Both the position numbers and the translations under genes were made by a program. Positions 35,603-47,451 of a stretch of DNA of 64,000 nt are shown piece by piece. Location: contig CM037777.1 of the NCBI GenBank assembly GCA_021229015.1, positions 21,140,110 to 21,204,109 of the forward strand, given 5' to 3'. Numbering within the stretch: the first letter of the stretch is position 1; each line of letters starts with the position of its first letter. The notes below the pieces were generated by a model that searched no databases, was not told the origin of the DNA, and was given only the letters and a program-made list of their open reading frames with translations. Source of the stretch: Solen grandis (lineage: Eukaryota; Mollusca; Bivalvia; Adapedonta; Solenidae).

Positions 35603-36310
35603 AGGGCGTGCCTGGGCTTACGCACTAACGCACGTGCGTACAATTGATTTGAAAAATCGAAAGTTTAAAAACGCCAAAAACGCTATAAAAAACATCGCCT
35701 TACCAGGGTATGGCATATATTTGCCCTCGTAATTAGATTCAGAGAAATTTATTTTGAACGGATTTGCCTAGAACGATATTACAAAAATCATATCTATAAG
35801 CACAAACAGGCTAATTTAACATTAAGGTATATATTTTACGGTACGATACTTTCTTGATCAGCTCATCTTTCCCCGCCTTTTTCATGTGTTCTAATAGTAA
35901 TTAAAATACATTCAATATGCCAACCTGTTAACTCAATGGTTACACATAGCTGAGATCGGACTAGGGCAATGTTCTGTAACATCTGCATGAAGGCTTAGAT
36001 ATTAATTATTTCATTTCTGCCATGATTCATGAAGAAAGTAAACGTAGCTAGGTATGCAACAACATGTATGTAAGCATGAACAGTGTTAAGATATAATAAT
36101 TATTAAACTGAATATTTAAATATAAACGTTTATAGTCCTTAATTTGTGTTAAAATATTCGCGTTTTTGTATATTATTGACTAATTAAATGGCTAATGAAA
36201 AAAACAACAAAAAACAACAAAAAAAAACATGGCTCCAATTTTTCAAATTTGGCTCATCCATTGGTTCCAACAAATCATAGCGCTGAAGGCACTGGAGTTG
36301 TGTGTGTCTC
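35603..36310 (+). repeat. Dispersed repeat block B, copy 2
   Basis: Begins GGGCGTGCCTGGGCTTACGC and the palindrome ACGCACGTGCGT. It is the reverse complement of 16490-17290 over most of its length, ending with GGCTCATCCATTGGTTCCAA and TGGAGTTGTGTGTGTCTC. Confidence 0.75.
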
Positions 36311-36832
36311 AAATTAAAGCATGATCCTGGTCGTGGGCTCTCATGCATTTAGGTTTCAACTTTTTTTTGTTTTCGTCTCCAGTATTCTTATTTTTCTTTT
36401 TATATAGTGTCTCTTTTATAAATATTTCTGTCTCCAAATCTTTCTCCTTTTCTTATCTCAGTCACTCTATCTCATCCGCGATTCCTTACCCGCTTTCAAA
36501 GTAACTAGCGACATTTTTGTCCATTGTCTTCTCTCATTACACGTTTTTTTTTCGACACACGAATAAAGGTATACTCTAGTGAAAGAAAAAAATGAAGGTT
36601 TTACTAGTAAAGAAATGCAAGAGCTATAAAGAGGAAGAGACTTTGAAAAGGGGAGTAGCTTAAGAGCTGGATACAGTGAATGTAGCTTTTAGTTGAAGAG
36701 ATAGAGATAGCCGGAGATGGGAAAGAGGAGACCATAGAGCAAAGGTATTTAGATGGAATAGTAAAAAGAAAGAAGAAAGGTAAAATCTGTGCATGAGAGC
36801 CCACGACCATGCTGTAATTGAGACCTAAACCG
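36306..36832. repeat. Inverted repeat pair, ~40-bp arms, ~440-bp spacer
   Basis: The left arm (36306-36346) carries TCTCAAATTAAAGCATGATC then GGTCGTGGGCTCTCATGCA. The right arm (36791-36832) is its imperfect reverse complement and is also the start of repeat block A. So two block A starts face each other; the left one retains only its beginning, joined to block B. Confidence 0.7.
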
Positions 36833-37450
36833 TACAACGGTAAAGGCCGATCGAGTTCGCACCCGGCGAACGTTAGGGTATGTCTGCATTGTGCAGAAAC
36901 TTACTTGGGTCTGACTGCCGTCTCACATAATCCACACTTTATATACCCTACTTGTAATATCTTTCGAACGGGTTTTAAATTGGTTCTATATTTAGATTTA
37001 TTAGTCTTTTCTGAAAATGACTGTATTTCTTTGAACATTAATTATTTCACTGAAATATGTTACATACTAAGTTATTTTACCTTCCAGAAGCTCAACAAAA
37101 TACAAATAACTAACTCAGTGTTTTCAAAACAGAGCTTATTTTAGTATCTATATTTTTTCTAAAGAAAGGGAGTCGTTTTATTAACTAGACAATGGACAGT
37201 GTTATAGGTGTTTTAAATCGGTTTACAATAAGGCTCCAAAGTTGGCCCAGTGGTAACGACTCTGTCTACAACTCCTCTCAGTATCACTCCACGTGGGTTC
37301 GTAGCTCGGAGGTGAAAAATTTAGTGCTAGATTATAATACCAGACTATTAATTTTATTGACTTTAAAACTTAATACCATAATCATTTCTGTATTTGAATT
37401 ATTGGCTTCTATTTTTATCGTTTTGAAAAGGACCTACAGTTAATCTATTG
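36770..37450 (+). repeat. Dispersed repeat block A, copy 2
   Basis: Colinear with 15640-16340. Anchors GCATGAGAGCCCACGACCA (36791), ACCGTACAACGG (36829), AATACAAATAACTAACTCAG and TTTGAAAAGGACCTAC. It is interrupted by a tRNA-like head at 37228-37320 that the other copy lacks. Confidence 0.75.
37228..37320 (+). mobile_element. tRNA-like SINE head fragment
   Basis: GTTGGCCCAGTGGTAACGAC (A-box region) and CACGTGGGTTCGTAGCTC (B-box region, degraded). It does not fold into a complete tRNA. Confidence 0.55.
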
Positions 37451-37819
37451 AGCTATTATTCAAGATTCATATTTCATTCAAAGTTTTTTTTTAACTAAAT
37501 GATTCAGTATTGAAGCAAACGCTAGAAAGGTTCAATTTCAATCCCGGGGCGTATACTATAGTTTATAATCGCAATGTTTCGGACATGTAAACATATTTCG
37601 GGTACCCCAATTTTTTTGGATAATAAGTTATCACAATGTCAATATAAGAACGCTTAAAGACGATCGCGACAGTTTCATCTTTCTTTTTTTCCCAAACGTT
37701 TAGAATTTCATGACACCGTTATTTTGAAACAAAAAGTACAAACAAACAGTATTTGTTTTAAACTTTATTCTTTCTGATGTAAAAACATTGATTTTTTTTC
37801 TGATTTTTTTCAATGAATA
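37451..37819. other. Noncoding stretch
   Basis: Nothing recognised. Confidence 0.4.
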
Positions 37820-38052
37820 CTTTTTTGGTTTCAGTCCATATACCGAGGTAGTGTTATCCTAATGCATTAGTTAAAAATACTGCGCGTTTTTATCATATTT
37901 CATTATGATTTTACAGTTTTTGTATGTACTTATCACCCTTTAAAATGCTCCTACGGCGTTCCAGGGGCATTTTCCCCCGGGGAAGCATGCCCAAAGACCC
38001 ACCCTAGCCATGGTGCGTATACCGATATTGGGTCCAGGCACGCCATTGTATA
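37820..38052 (-). repeat. Dispersed repeat block C, inverted copy
   Basis: The reverse complement begins GGCGTGCCTGGACCC, shares GTATACGC, GGCATGCTTCC, AATGCCCCTGGAACGCC and AATGCATTAGGATAACAC with 12985-13660, and is uninterrupted. The end GGCGTGCCTGGAC is shared with block B, so B and C may be subtypes of one element. Confidence 0.7.
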
Positions 38053-38158
38053 TTCATGTACTATGGAGACGAGGTAAACAACTCCCTCAATTGGCCCCTG
38101 AATATATGTCAAATTGGATAAGAATGTGTATACAAAATAAAACTCAACAGTGTTTATA

Positions 38159-38453
38159 AACAAGAGGGCCATGATGGCCCTGAATCGCTCACCTGAGTAC
38201 CATTGCTTCAACTGATGTCAAGGTTTTTAAACAGACAAGGATTCTGATATAACTTAATCTAAAACATTTTACCCCTGACAATACTACACACCAAATATCT
38301 AAGCAATGGGCTATATGGTTTCAGAGAAGACTTGGGCGCAGGGTCATTTATCACCGTAGGGCCAAGACTTTGAAAATCTTTGTAATGAACCATTAGATGC
38401 TACTACATACCAAAAATCTTAGCTCTAGGCCTTATTGATTGGGCCATTTTTGT
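38159..38453 (+). mobile_element. Terminal-hairpin repeat, type I-like core, cut by the second gap
   Basis: Opens AACAAGAGGGCCATGATGGC then CTGAATCGCTCACCTGAG. The core has ACACACCAAATATCTAAGC and TAGCTCTAGGCCTTATTG. It runs into the N gap. Confidence 0.8.
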
Positions 38454-38553
38454 NNNNNNNNNNNNNNNNNNNNNNNNNNNNNNNNNNNNNNNNNNNNNNN
38501 NNNNNNNNNNNNNNNNNNNNNNNNNNNNNNNNNNNNNNNNNNNNNNNNNNNNN
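38454..38553. other. Assembly gap, exactly 100 N
   Basis: Scaffold gap. Sequence character changes sharply after it. Confidence 1.
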
Positions 38554-39649
38554 TTTTGTTTCCCCGCTCTCTCTTACCCATCTTCCCCCCCCTAAAATAA
38601 AAATTTTAAACCCTTAAAAAAAATTTCAGGAACGTTAAATTTTAACTAATAAGCTTTTCTTTTTATGTCAAAAAATCTTTCACTGCATATTTTTATAACC
38701 AGTAAATGTTTTTCAGTTTATAAATGAAAACCAAAAAAAAACTTTAACGGGTTCTTACCTCGATGGATCCAAAAATAAAAACAATCATTTCTTTTTCAAT
38801 TTTAAAACCCGCTTCCCCTTTAAAAACTTTTCCTTACCCTGCTTCCGGGGGAATGTTATATAAAGAAAAATGCGATTGTGGGATTACGTCTGGAAAACTT
38901 TTTAGGGGGAAAACTTTAGAAAACCGATTTTTTACAAAAAACCGACATACACGACTTGACATTATAAACGTTTTACGTTATTTTATCGATTAACATGGGC
39001 CAGGCATAGGTTTTATATAAAATTAAAACATTTTTTTGTTATAAAAATATAAATAAAAACAGTGTATATAAAAAAAAATGGAAGAAATATTTATTTAACA
39101 TTATCTTTTTTTATCGACCGACCATTTCAATGGGCTCACGTTAAAATTTTAATTTGCTTCGAAGCCGTTAAAATAGTTTTTTTCCTCTTTACTTTGGAAA
39201 AAATGTTTTTTTAAAAATTATTAAAGATATAGTCAATGCTGGTGCTTGCATATTTTTTAAATCGGATGTTTTTTTTTAATACAAAAAAAACATTTAACGT
39301 TCCGACCAAAAATTTTTGCGAAAATTAACATAAGGGTTCTGAACAAGTCAATTCGGAAAAAAAATTACAAACATGGGTTTTTTTTCAAACAATAAACCTT
39401 TTTACTTCAAAAAATCCCACAAATGGGGTTGCTTAAGATGAAAAAAAAATTTTAAAGGCTTTTATTTTAAAATTATACCACTCTATTAGCGACAGTCAGT
39501 TTTTAGTTTTTTAACGTAAAAGGGGTAGAGGCCTAACAAAATTTGTAATTTAAAATTCCCTTATTACGTTGAAATAATTTTGTAATTATCTTCACCTTCG
39601 GTGAGCATAAAAATGTGTAGCATGTTATAAGAAAATACTCCTCCATTAG
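38554..39649. other. Low-quality noncoding sequence
   Basis: Very rich in A, T and C homopolymers. No feature can be trusted here. Confidence 0.5.
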
Positions 39650-40300
39650 AAAAACAAGAGGGCCATGATGGCCCTGGATCGCTCACCTGAGTATACGGTT
39701 ACCCAAGGAACATCAGTCTGTATCAAAACATTTTGAAATCTGGCCAGTAGTTTTGAAGGAGATGATCCCTGTAAAGTTTTATTCAAATTCTGTCCAGCAG
39801 TTTCAGAGGAGATGTCATTTAAAGATTTCACTATATACATATTAGGCATAATTAGCCCCTTTCCTGGTGGCCATGTTTTTTATGGATTGGAATAATTTCA
39901 GCAACTTTTGTGAAGCTTCATCCAAAGATCATCCCTGCCAAATTTAATCAAATTCTGTCCAGCGGTTTCAGAGGAGATGTCGTTTAAAGATTTCACTACA
40001 TACATATAAGGCAAATTAGCCCTGCCCCTGGCGGCCATGTTTTTTACGGATCGAATAATGTTAGCAATTTTGGTAGATGAGTTACCCAATGAATATCTGT
40101 ACCAAATATTTTGAAATCTGGCCAATTGTTTTGAAGGAGATGATTTTAAAGTTTCATTTTTTTCTTCTTTCCGTTGCCGTGGTAACCAGAGTTCCACATG
40201 GATCAAGTTTATTTTTGCAACAAGGAACATTCCTTCCAAGTTTTATCAAATTCTGCCCAGCGGTTTTAGATTAGATGTAATTTAAAAATAAAAGATGGTA
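39650..40300 (+). mobile_element. Terminal-hairpin repeat, core type II, lacking the 3' foldback
   Basis: AACAAGAGGGCCATGATGGC opens it. Type II monomers GCCCCTTTCCTGGTGGCCATG and GCCCTGCCCCTGGCGGCC follow, then the GTTGCCGTGGTAACCAGAG unit. The sequence departs from the family after GCCCAGCGGTTTTAGATTAG, so the hairpin end is missing. Confidence 0.8.
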
Positions 40301-40507
40301 CTTCTATTCATGGCAGGCAGAATAGTGTACTTTTTTTCTAATGTAACCTTTTTTTTAATTAATTGGAAAATTTATGACAAACTAATTTTAAAACTGGCCA
40401 ATAGTGCAGATATTTGAAAATTATTATTGTGTAAAAATTCAAAATGAAAAAAAAAAAAAAAAAAAAAAAATAACCAGATATTGTTTGTTTGAACAAACAA
40501 AAGGAAT

Positions 40508-41150
40508 TTCTGCTCTTGAGAGTCTTGAAAGTTACCTTCTGTGAAATTTTGAGGAAAACCAAACGATAAATGCTGCAGTAATTCAAATACTTTATTATTT
40601 TTAGACTAACGTTATGTGACGTCTTAAAATACTGAAAATACCGTTGTTCAAAACTTCATACCATTCTGTCAAAGCGTAAATTTTTCATCATTCTGAAAAC
40701 TGACATGTCGAAATCAGTGCCCAAATATGAAACTAAGTAATATGCTGTGACGTCACAAGACGCCATATGACGTCAGGACTCAAAATATTTAAAGCAAATC
40801 TGCAGAACTTCAAACTTTGTACATAGCTAAGGCTTGAGATGTACATTCTATGAAAATTTAAAGAAAATCCAACAATAAATAGTAAGCTGAAGAGCGCAAA
40901 CAAAAATGTTTCCTATTTTTAACGCTGACGTCACGTGACGTCATAGAAAGCTGAACATGCTATTGCTTAAAAACTTATACATTTCTGTCAAAGTTGTTAT
41001 TTGTTCATCATTCTGAACAACCGATATCATGTCGAAATCACTGCCCAAATAAAGAGAAATTAGTAATATGCTGTGACATCACATGACGTCTTATGAAGTC
41101 AGGACTCAAAATAATCTAAAGAAAATCTGCAGAACTGCAAACTGTGTAAG
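40508..41150 (+). repeat. ~325-bp tandem repeat rich in TGACGTCA
   Basis: About two and a bit units: GCTGTGACGTCACAAGACG at 40744 pairs with GCTGTGACATCACATGACG at 41070 (offset 326). Flanking text such as TCATCATTCTGAA, CATGTCGAAATCA and CAGGACTCAAAATA repeats at nearly the same offset. A partial unit precedes. Perfect TGACGTCA octamers lie at 40748, 40768, 40926 and 40936. Confidence 0.8.
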
Positions 41151-41159
41151 TTTCAGTTT

Positions 41160-42105
41160 TTTGTCTCACCTGAAAGCTCTATAATCCTATAATGAAAATT
41201 TAGGTCCTATGTTTGAATCTTGCTTCAACCACAGAACCTCGGTCTTTCGGAATTTTGGTCAGCTGAATGGATATGCTAATATAGGAAAAACATGAAAAAA
41301 TCTTCTTCTCAGAAACCACAAGGCCTGGAGTTTAGATATTGGTATGTAGCATTGTCTACTGGGTCTCTACAATGTTTTTACAAATCATGACCATTGGGTC
41401 AAATTTGGCCCCACCAATGGGCCCCTGTTTTTCACCTGGAAAAAAGGAAAAAACTTAAATTTTCTAAAAAACCACAAGGCCTGGTTTTTGATTTTGGTGT
41501 GTAGCATTTCTAGTGGATCTTTTTAACTTTTTGTTCAAATAAAGGCCCGGGGTAAAAATTGGCCCCACCCCAGGGGCACTTATTTAACAAGAAAATGGGG
41601 AAAACCTGAAAAATCTTCTCAAAAATCACAAAGCCGGGATTTTGATATTTGGTTGTAAATGGGTAAAACCTCCCCAAATTTTTTTCAAACATAATCTGCT
41701 TGTCGGGGACTATATTTAGTTTTTCAAATCAGGGCCCGGGGTCAAATTTGGCCCCCCCATTGGGGCCCGTTTTTCATGGCAAATAAAAAATAACTTAAAA
41801 ATTTTCTTTTTGGAAACTAGAAAACACAGGCCTGCGTTTAGATTTTTTTTAAAATTTGGGGCCCCGCCCCAAGGATCACTTGTTTTACTAATTTTATTTT
41901 GGAAAAAAGCAAAAAAATTTTTTCTTCTAAAAAAACCAAAAGGCGGAGTTTTGTATTTGGTATGAACATGGGCTAATAACCTCACCGTTTGTTCAAATCA
42001 TGACCAGGGGGTAAAAAATTTGGCTCTCCCCCAGGGGTCACTTGATTTTACATACCCCTAATGTATCAGGTGGCGATCCGGGGCCATCATGGCCCTTTGT
42101 TAAAT
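41160..42105 (-). mobile_element. Terminal-hairpin repeat, core type I, minus strand
   Basis: The family 5' end appears reversed at the right edge (GGCGATCCGGGGCCATCATG then GCCCTTTGTT). Reversed type I monomers contain CACAAGGCCTGGAGTTTAGA and variants. Sequence noise rises steeply from about 41400. Confidence 0.75.
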
Positions 42106-42765
42106 TTTCATTTTTTTTTTTTTTGTTGCCATGGCAACCGAGTTCTACAGGACAAGTTTTTTTAGAAATTTTGTAAGGTTGCCCCAAGATCACCCTGCCA
42201 AGTTTAATAAAATTTCTGCCAGTGGTTTCAAGGGAAAATTTTTTTTTAAATTTTTCCTATATACATATAAGGCAAATAAGCCCCGCCCCTGGCGCCATGT
42301 TTTTTTAGGGAGGGAAAAATTTTTGCAACTTGGAAAGGGTTGACTAAAGGAACTCTGTCCAATTTTTTTTAAAAAATCGGCCAATGTTTTTGAAAAGTAT
42401 TTTGTTTTCATTTTTTTTTTTTTTTGCGCCATGGCAACCAAGTTTTTCAGGATCAAGTTATTTTACAATTTTGTAAAGGTTCCCCAAGGATCACCCCGCC
42501 AAGTTTAATCAAATTTTGTCCAGTGTTTCAGAGGAGAGTTTTTTAAATTTTTAAAAATTTTTTTTTTTTTTGTACCCATGGAACCAGATTTTTTGGGGAT
42601 CAACTTATTTTAGCAACTTTGTAAGCCCCCCCAAAGGGAACATTCCGCCAATTTTCTTTAAATTCTGTTAGGGGTTTTTAGGGAGAGTCTTTTAAAAGCA
42701 AATTGTTGCGAGGACCCGGCGTTCCAAAAGCCACCTTGACACTTTTGCTCGGGAGAAAAAAGTCA
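42106..42765 (+). mobile_element. Terminal-hairpin repeat, core type II, 3' part, noisy
   Basis: GTTGCCATGGCAACCGAGTT, TGCCAAGTTTAATAAAAT and AAGCCCCGCCCCTGGCGCCA, then a degraded foldback with GCCACCTTGACACTTTTGCT. It follows head-on from the minus-strand type I element. Confidence 0.65.
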
Positions 42766-42769
42766 ATTG

Positions 42770-43550
42770 GATAAAGAAGAGTTACCTGGGTTTTTTTTTG
42801 ATTTTCCCTTGTGCCTACTTTATGACCCCACGGGCCCCCTTTCGATACCCCCAAGATTTCATTAAGGAAAAAATTGATCAATTTCATGAAATTGGGTAAA
42901 TCAGGTCTCTAGAGTAATTAAAAGGGTTATTCTTTGCCTTTTATCCTACTTTTTTGACCCAAAGTGACCAAAGTCCAACTTCCCCAAGATTACAAAGGGG
43001 AAAAACTTTTCTCCCAATTTCATGAAGATTCCAAATTTTTGACCTCTAAGTGTTAAAAGGGTTTTCTAAATTCACCTTGTACCTAGCTTTAAACCCCAAA
43101 CAACCCCAATTTCAAACCATCCAATTTATCTTTTACACAAACCCAGACTAACTTTCTAAATTTGGGGCAATAATTAGGGCCTCTATTATTTGACTTGCTG
43201 CATGTTTTTGCCCCCGTGCCCGATTAAATTCATAAAAGATAAAATTAGAAAACATTTGACCAAGTTTCATGAACTTTGGGCCAAAACTGGGGCCTCTGGG
43301 GTGTTCAAAAACAATTAACATGACGCCGAAATCCCCCGAAAAAAAATCCATTGGTTTGCCCATAAAAAAGCTGAAAAACCCTGATAAACAAATGAAACGT
43401 GAATTTTGCTTCAAAAGTTACCTTAACAAAACATCTGACAAACTCCCTTTTTTTGGGGTCAATGATGATGCCGCGACACGGGTGGGAAAAAAGGGCGATT
43501 AAAAAAGCTTACGGGGCACAAGTGCCAGGTGACAAAAAATCTGGAAAAAA
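42770..43550 (+). mobile_element. Terminal-hairpin repeat, core type III
   Basis: Three degenerate monomers near 42789, 42925 and 43060 (about 135 bases apart) with CCTAC-TTTTTGACCC, AGATT and CAATTTCATGAA-type motifs and CCTCTAGAGT-like linkers. It ends in GGGCGATTAAAAAAGCTTAC and a CACAAGTG foldback (about 43493-43535) that corresponds to the family 3' end. Confidence 0.6.
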
Positions 43551-43839
43551 CTTGGGCCAATTAAAAACTAAAAAAAAGTAAAAATACGGGGAACGCTGAA
43601 AATTTTTGGGATGGACTTAATCTTTTAAAATTATAACAATCATTTAATGTCAGTGGTTCCTTTCTCCTTTCCAAACTTTAATTGTTTTTTTGCCCGGGAC
43701 ATGGGTCAGACGCGTTGAAGTCCTTACTTTTGCTTTCCCATTCTTATATAACGAAGAAACGTCCCTGTTTCTGAATTTTGCACCAAAAGTTTGTTGGAAT
43801 GCCCCATTCTCCTTTTAGACCATCCTTCGTTTTATACCT

Positions 43840-44400
43840 GAAAAAAAAAATTTTTTACAATATGGTTCTTATTTCAGAAAGATCCGTCTTTACATAACTC
43901 ATTTTCAACATCTAAATGAAACTAAGACCCAAAATTTCCCCCTAAGTTAATTTTCTAAGTGGCCCTCAAATTTTTTTGATTATGTTTCAAAAAAAAATTA
44001 AACCCGAAAAAAATAAAAGGGACAAAACCCAAAAAAATAAAAATTGGAAATTTTATGATCTTGACAGCACTCCTCTTCTAAGAATACAACCATAAAGTTT
44101 CATTTGAATCTAAAGTACTTTTAAGTTATGTTTTGGGACAAAAATTAACCTAAAAAAAAATAAAGTGCAAAAACAAGAAATTAGAGGGGAGATTTATATT
44201 CTTATGCACGCACACCCTCAAAAAATCTACCCCTACATGAGATTTCAATTTGATATACTTTTTAAATTAGCCGGGAAAAAAAAAGTCGAAAAATAACAAA
44301 GGCAAAAACGAAAAAATTAGGGATAGAGTCCTTTCTTGGTTTTTAAAATGCACTCCTCCATATGAGATCTTCCCCCTTTTAAAATTTTCTGTTGTATCTC
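43840..44400 (+). repeat. Degenerate ~140-bp tandem repeat
   Basis: Three units near 43985, 44129 and 44270 share a CACTCCTC or CACACCCTC motif, ATGAGATTTCA-type sequence and a purine-rich AAAGG-CAAAAAC segment. The region is noisy. Confidence 0.45.
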
Positions 44401-45778
44401 AATATTCTTGAGCATTTGGACAAAAAGGGGGACAAAAGGGATAACTCAAAGACTTTCCCATACCTCAGCCCCCTTTTTGGGATAAAAATAACGTTATAAA
44501 ACAAATTTTACTTCATACCCTTTTTACGGGTCCTTCTAGACTTGATGACACATTTTCCCTTTTTCAGAAATATCAAGATTTGTAACACAGTTTTTTTTTC
44601 AGAATTTCAAGATTTGAAACATTTTTCCTTTTTAAAATTTCAAACTTGAGCCATTTCCTTTCAAAAGTCCATTATCAGCAAGACTGTCTTTTTTCCTCAT
44701 TTTAATTAAAAACGGTATTCAAAAAAATTGTCCACAAAAGATAATTTTTTTTTAATTGCTAATATCTTTTTACAATTTTTGGTTTATATTTGCTAAAAAA
44801 GTTTTTCCAAAAGCCAAACTAAGCTATCATGATGTGATAATCCCCCCACTACCCTCTTAATATTTGAGGCAAACAAATTGGAAAAATCCCTCTATCCAGG
44901 GAAAAAGATTATCCAATCAGTATGTCCTTTGACAATAAACCCACGGCAAAAAAGCCTTTTTTCAAAACAGTTGAAAAGGGGAAGACAGTGATCAGTGATA
45001 TATGGCTTCTACAATCCTTCCAGGTAAAAAGCTTTTTAACTAGAATAAGAAATTAGGGTTGATGGGTTTTTCAAAAACCTTTTCCCATTGAGACAATCTA
45101 CCTATAATCTGATGAAACAAGTAGTTTTCAAAGTTAAATCAAGCAGTATTTACCATAAAATAAAGCAAAACAGATTATGGTTCTTATCAATGACACTTTT
45201 CCCTCATTAAATCATGTACCTATGAAGTTCCAGGGGGTTTTTTTAACTTAGTAAAAGAGGCCTAAAAGGCCCCCCTTTCCCAAAATTTTTTTTTAAAGGC
45301 TGATTTCCCCAAATATCTAAAAACACCGCTTTTAACTTTCCCCAAACAAATTTTTGGCAATAATTTTTCCCCAAAAACAAAAGGCTAAGGGTCTTTTCCC
45401 TTGAGAGAGAAAAAACCCCGGTCCATGAAGCTTCATATCAGTTTTCCCAGTTATAGCCCAAAAACATTTAGGTTTGAAAAAATTTCAAAAAGGAACTACT
45501 TTTAATATGCAAATTTTTAGTTAAGGGGTTTTCTTATAATGAACACTTTTTTTTTTCCCCATTTTAGACTTTTTGGGGTACCTAAAAAATTTTTTTTTTT
45601 TATATCCTAATAGCGTTTGAGTTTCTCTGACAAGTTTCAGGACGACAGACAAATGATCCCAAAAGCCCTTCACCCTCCCCACCCAGGGGGGGGGGGGGTA
45701 TACTTTTCCTTAAAAAAAAAAAAACCCCAAAAATTAAGAAGAATTTAAAGGACTAATCATGGCAAAAAGAAAAACCCA
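44401..45778. other. Low-quality noncoding sequence
   Basis: Many homopolymers, including a G run near 45687-45698. Nothing recognised. Confidence 0.4.
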
Positions 45779-46140
45779 AAAAAGAGGGCCATGTTGCCCT
45801 GGGATTACCCTTTAGGTAATTAATGTGAGAAAAAGAAAAAAAAACCCCAAAATCTAAGGACATAAGAAAGTAGCAATAGACTAATGGAAGGCAGTTTTAA
45901 AAGGGTTAACCCAAAAAAAAAACAAGAGACCCAAAAAACATTAGGGATCAATAAATTTTTGAAATTATACTACCCCCAAAGGGAATCTGACCCTTTATTT
46001 TGAAATTGGGAATTTTTTGATATTTTTAAAGTTTTCCAATATTTTTTTTCTTTTTGGGTTGCAATGGCAACAGAGTTCTGAAAGGATCAAACTTTGAAAC
46101 AAAACTAAAAACAATGTATATCCAACCTAGATCCCAATAT
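45779..46140 (+). mobile_element. Terminal-hairpin repeat, type II fragment, noisy
   Basis: Opens AAAGAGGGCCATGTTGCCCT. A type II last unit with GGGTTGCAATGGCAACAGAG is near 46060. Confidence 0.55.
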
Positions 46141-46589
46141 TTGGAAAAATTTATGGTAATCTATTTATCCTTTTGTATTTATTGCTCATTCCGTTTTGTG
46201 AGGTTTACTAAAAAAGTTTAACCTAAAATATATTTGTAAAAAAACAAAAAATTATCCATCCAAACTATTTCCTCAATTAACTCAATTCTCCCTTTTCCAT
46301 CGCTAAAAGAGTTGGGAACTTTTGTCTCTCGAGCATGATGATTGTAAATTTTTAATACCGCGTGTCTTAACGTTGTCCCATATGGTCACTACTAACTTTA
46401 CCCTCATGGCAACCCCTAACCAAAAATATGCATTATCATGTGAAAGGGGAAAATTCAGAGAAAAACAAAAGCATCCCATCAAGCCAACACTTACTGTTTT
46501 TCACGAAATGAAAAAAAACTTGAATGTGAATTTGATGAAGTGGGGTTCAAGTTGTAAAGACCTTATCTAAATTCAGGGGGTAAGTAAAA

Positions 46590-47280
46590 TGGGGGCATCA
46601 TGGCCCCCAAATTTCTCAACTCCTGTCCCTAAAAAAAAAACAGCATTTTAACCATACTTTGGATTTTTTTGTCCACCAGGCCCAAAAAATTTTATGAAAA
46701 CTTTATAATGTAAATTTTATCCCAAAATTTTAAAAATAAATGTAATAAACCTTGAACGAACCAATCTACCCCCCCATGATTGATCAAAAAAAAACAATTT
46801 AATCATTTTACAACAAATATTTAACCTCCAACCTTGTGGTTTTTAACGAAACTTTTTTTTAAGTTGCTCTTTGCTTTTTATATATGCAAATTTAATAAAA
46901 AACAAATGAACCCTGTGTGGGGCCAATTTTTTCCCCAAGGGCCTAAAAAAAATTTTAACAAATTGGGAAAGGTCTACAAGACTATGTTATCAAAAAAAAT
47001 TTTAAATCCACCCTTTGGTTTCTTACAAAGATTTTCCCCATTTAATCTATAAAAATAAACCCCAAGGGGGCATTTTTGACCCCCGGGCCCCTTTGTTAAT
47101 TCAATTTAAAACCAAGTTACACACCAAATATCTTAACTCCAAACCCTTTTGGTTTCGACAAAAATTTTTTCAATTTTCCCCATGAATCCCTAAAACCAAA
47201 AAAAACACCTGAGTGGACCAATTTTACCCCAAACCTGATATTAACAAAAATTTGGGAAGGTCTACTAGTGATGCACAAAT
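46590..47280 (+). mobile_element. Terminal-hairpin repeat, core type I, noisy
   Basis: 5' palindrome GGGGGCATCATGGCCCCC, then type I monomers with CCTGTGTGGGGCCAATTTT and CACACCAAATATCTTAACTC. The 3' end is replaced by the start of the next copy. Confidence 0.6.
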
Positions 47281-47451
47281 AAACAAGAGGGCATGATGGC
47301 CCAAAAAAAGCCACCCAAGCTAAAAAGCCTTAAAGCAATACAAAATATTGCTTTAGAATAAAGGGCTGAGGTGTATACTTAAATCGGAAATTTTAAAATT
47401 GGCTGGAGATAAAAAAAATAAAATGTCATAAAGTGTGGTATTGCATAAGAA
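47281..47451 (+). mobile_element. Terminal-hairpin repeat, 5' end only
   Basis: AAACAAGAGGGCATGATGGC followed by unrelated sequence, then another 5' end at 47452. Confidence 0.55.

Noticed and set aside
37228..37320. Functional tRNA gene
   Set aside because: The B box is degraded and no cloverleaf could be traced.
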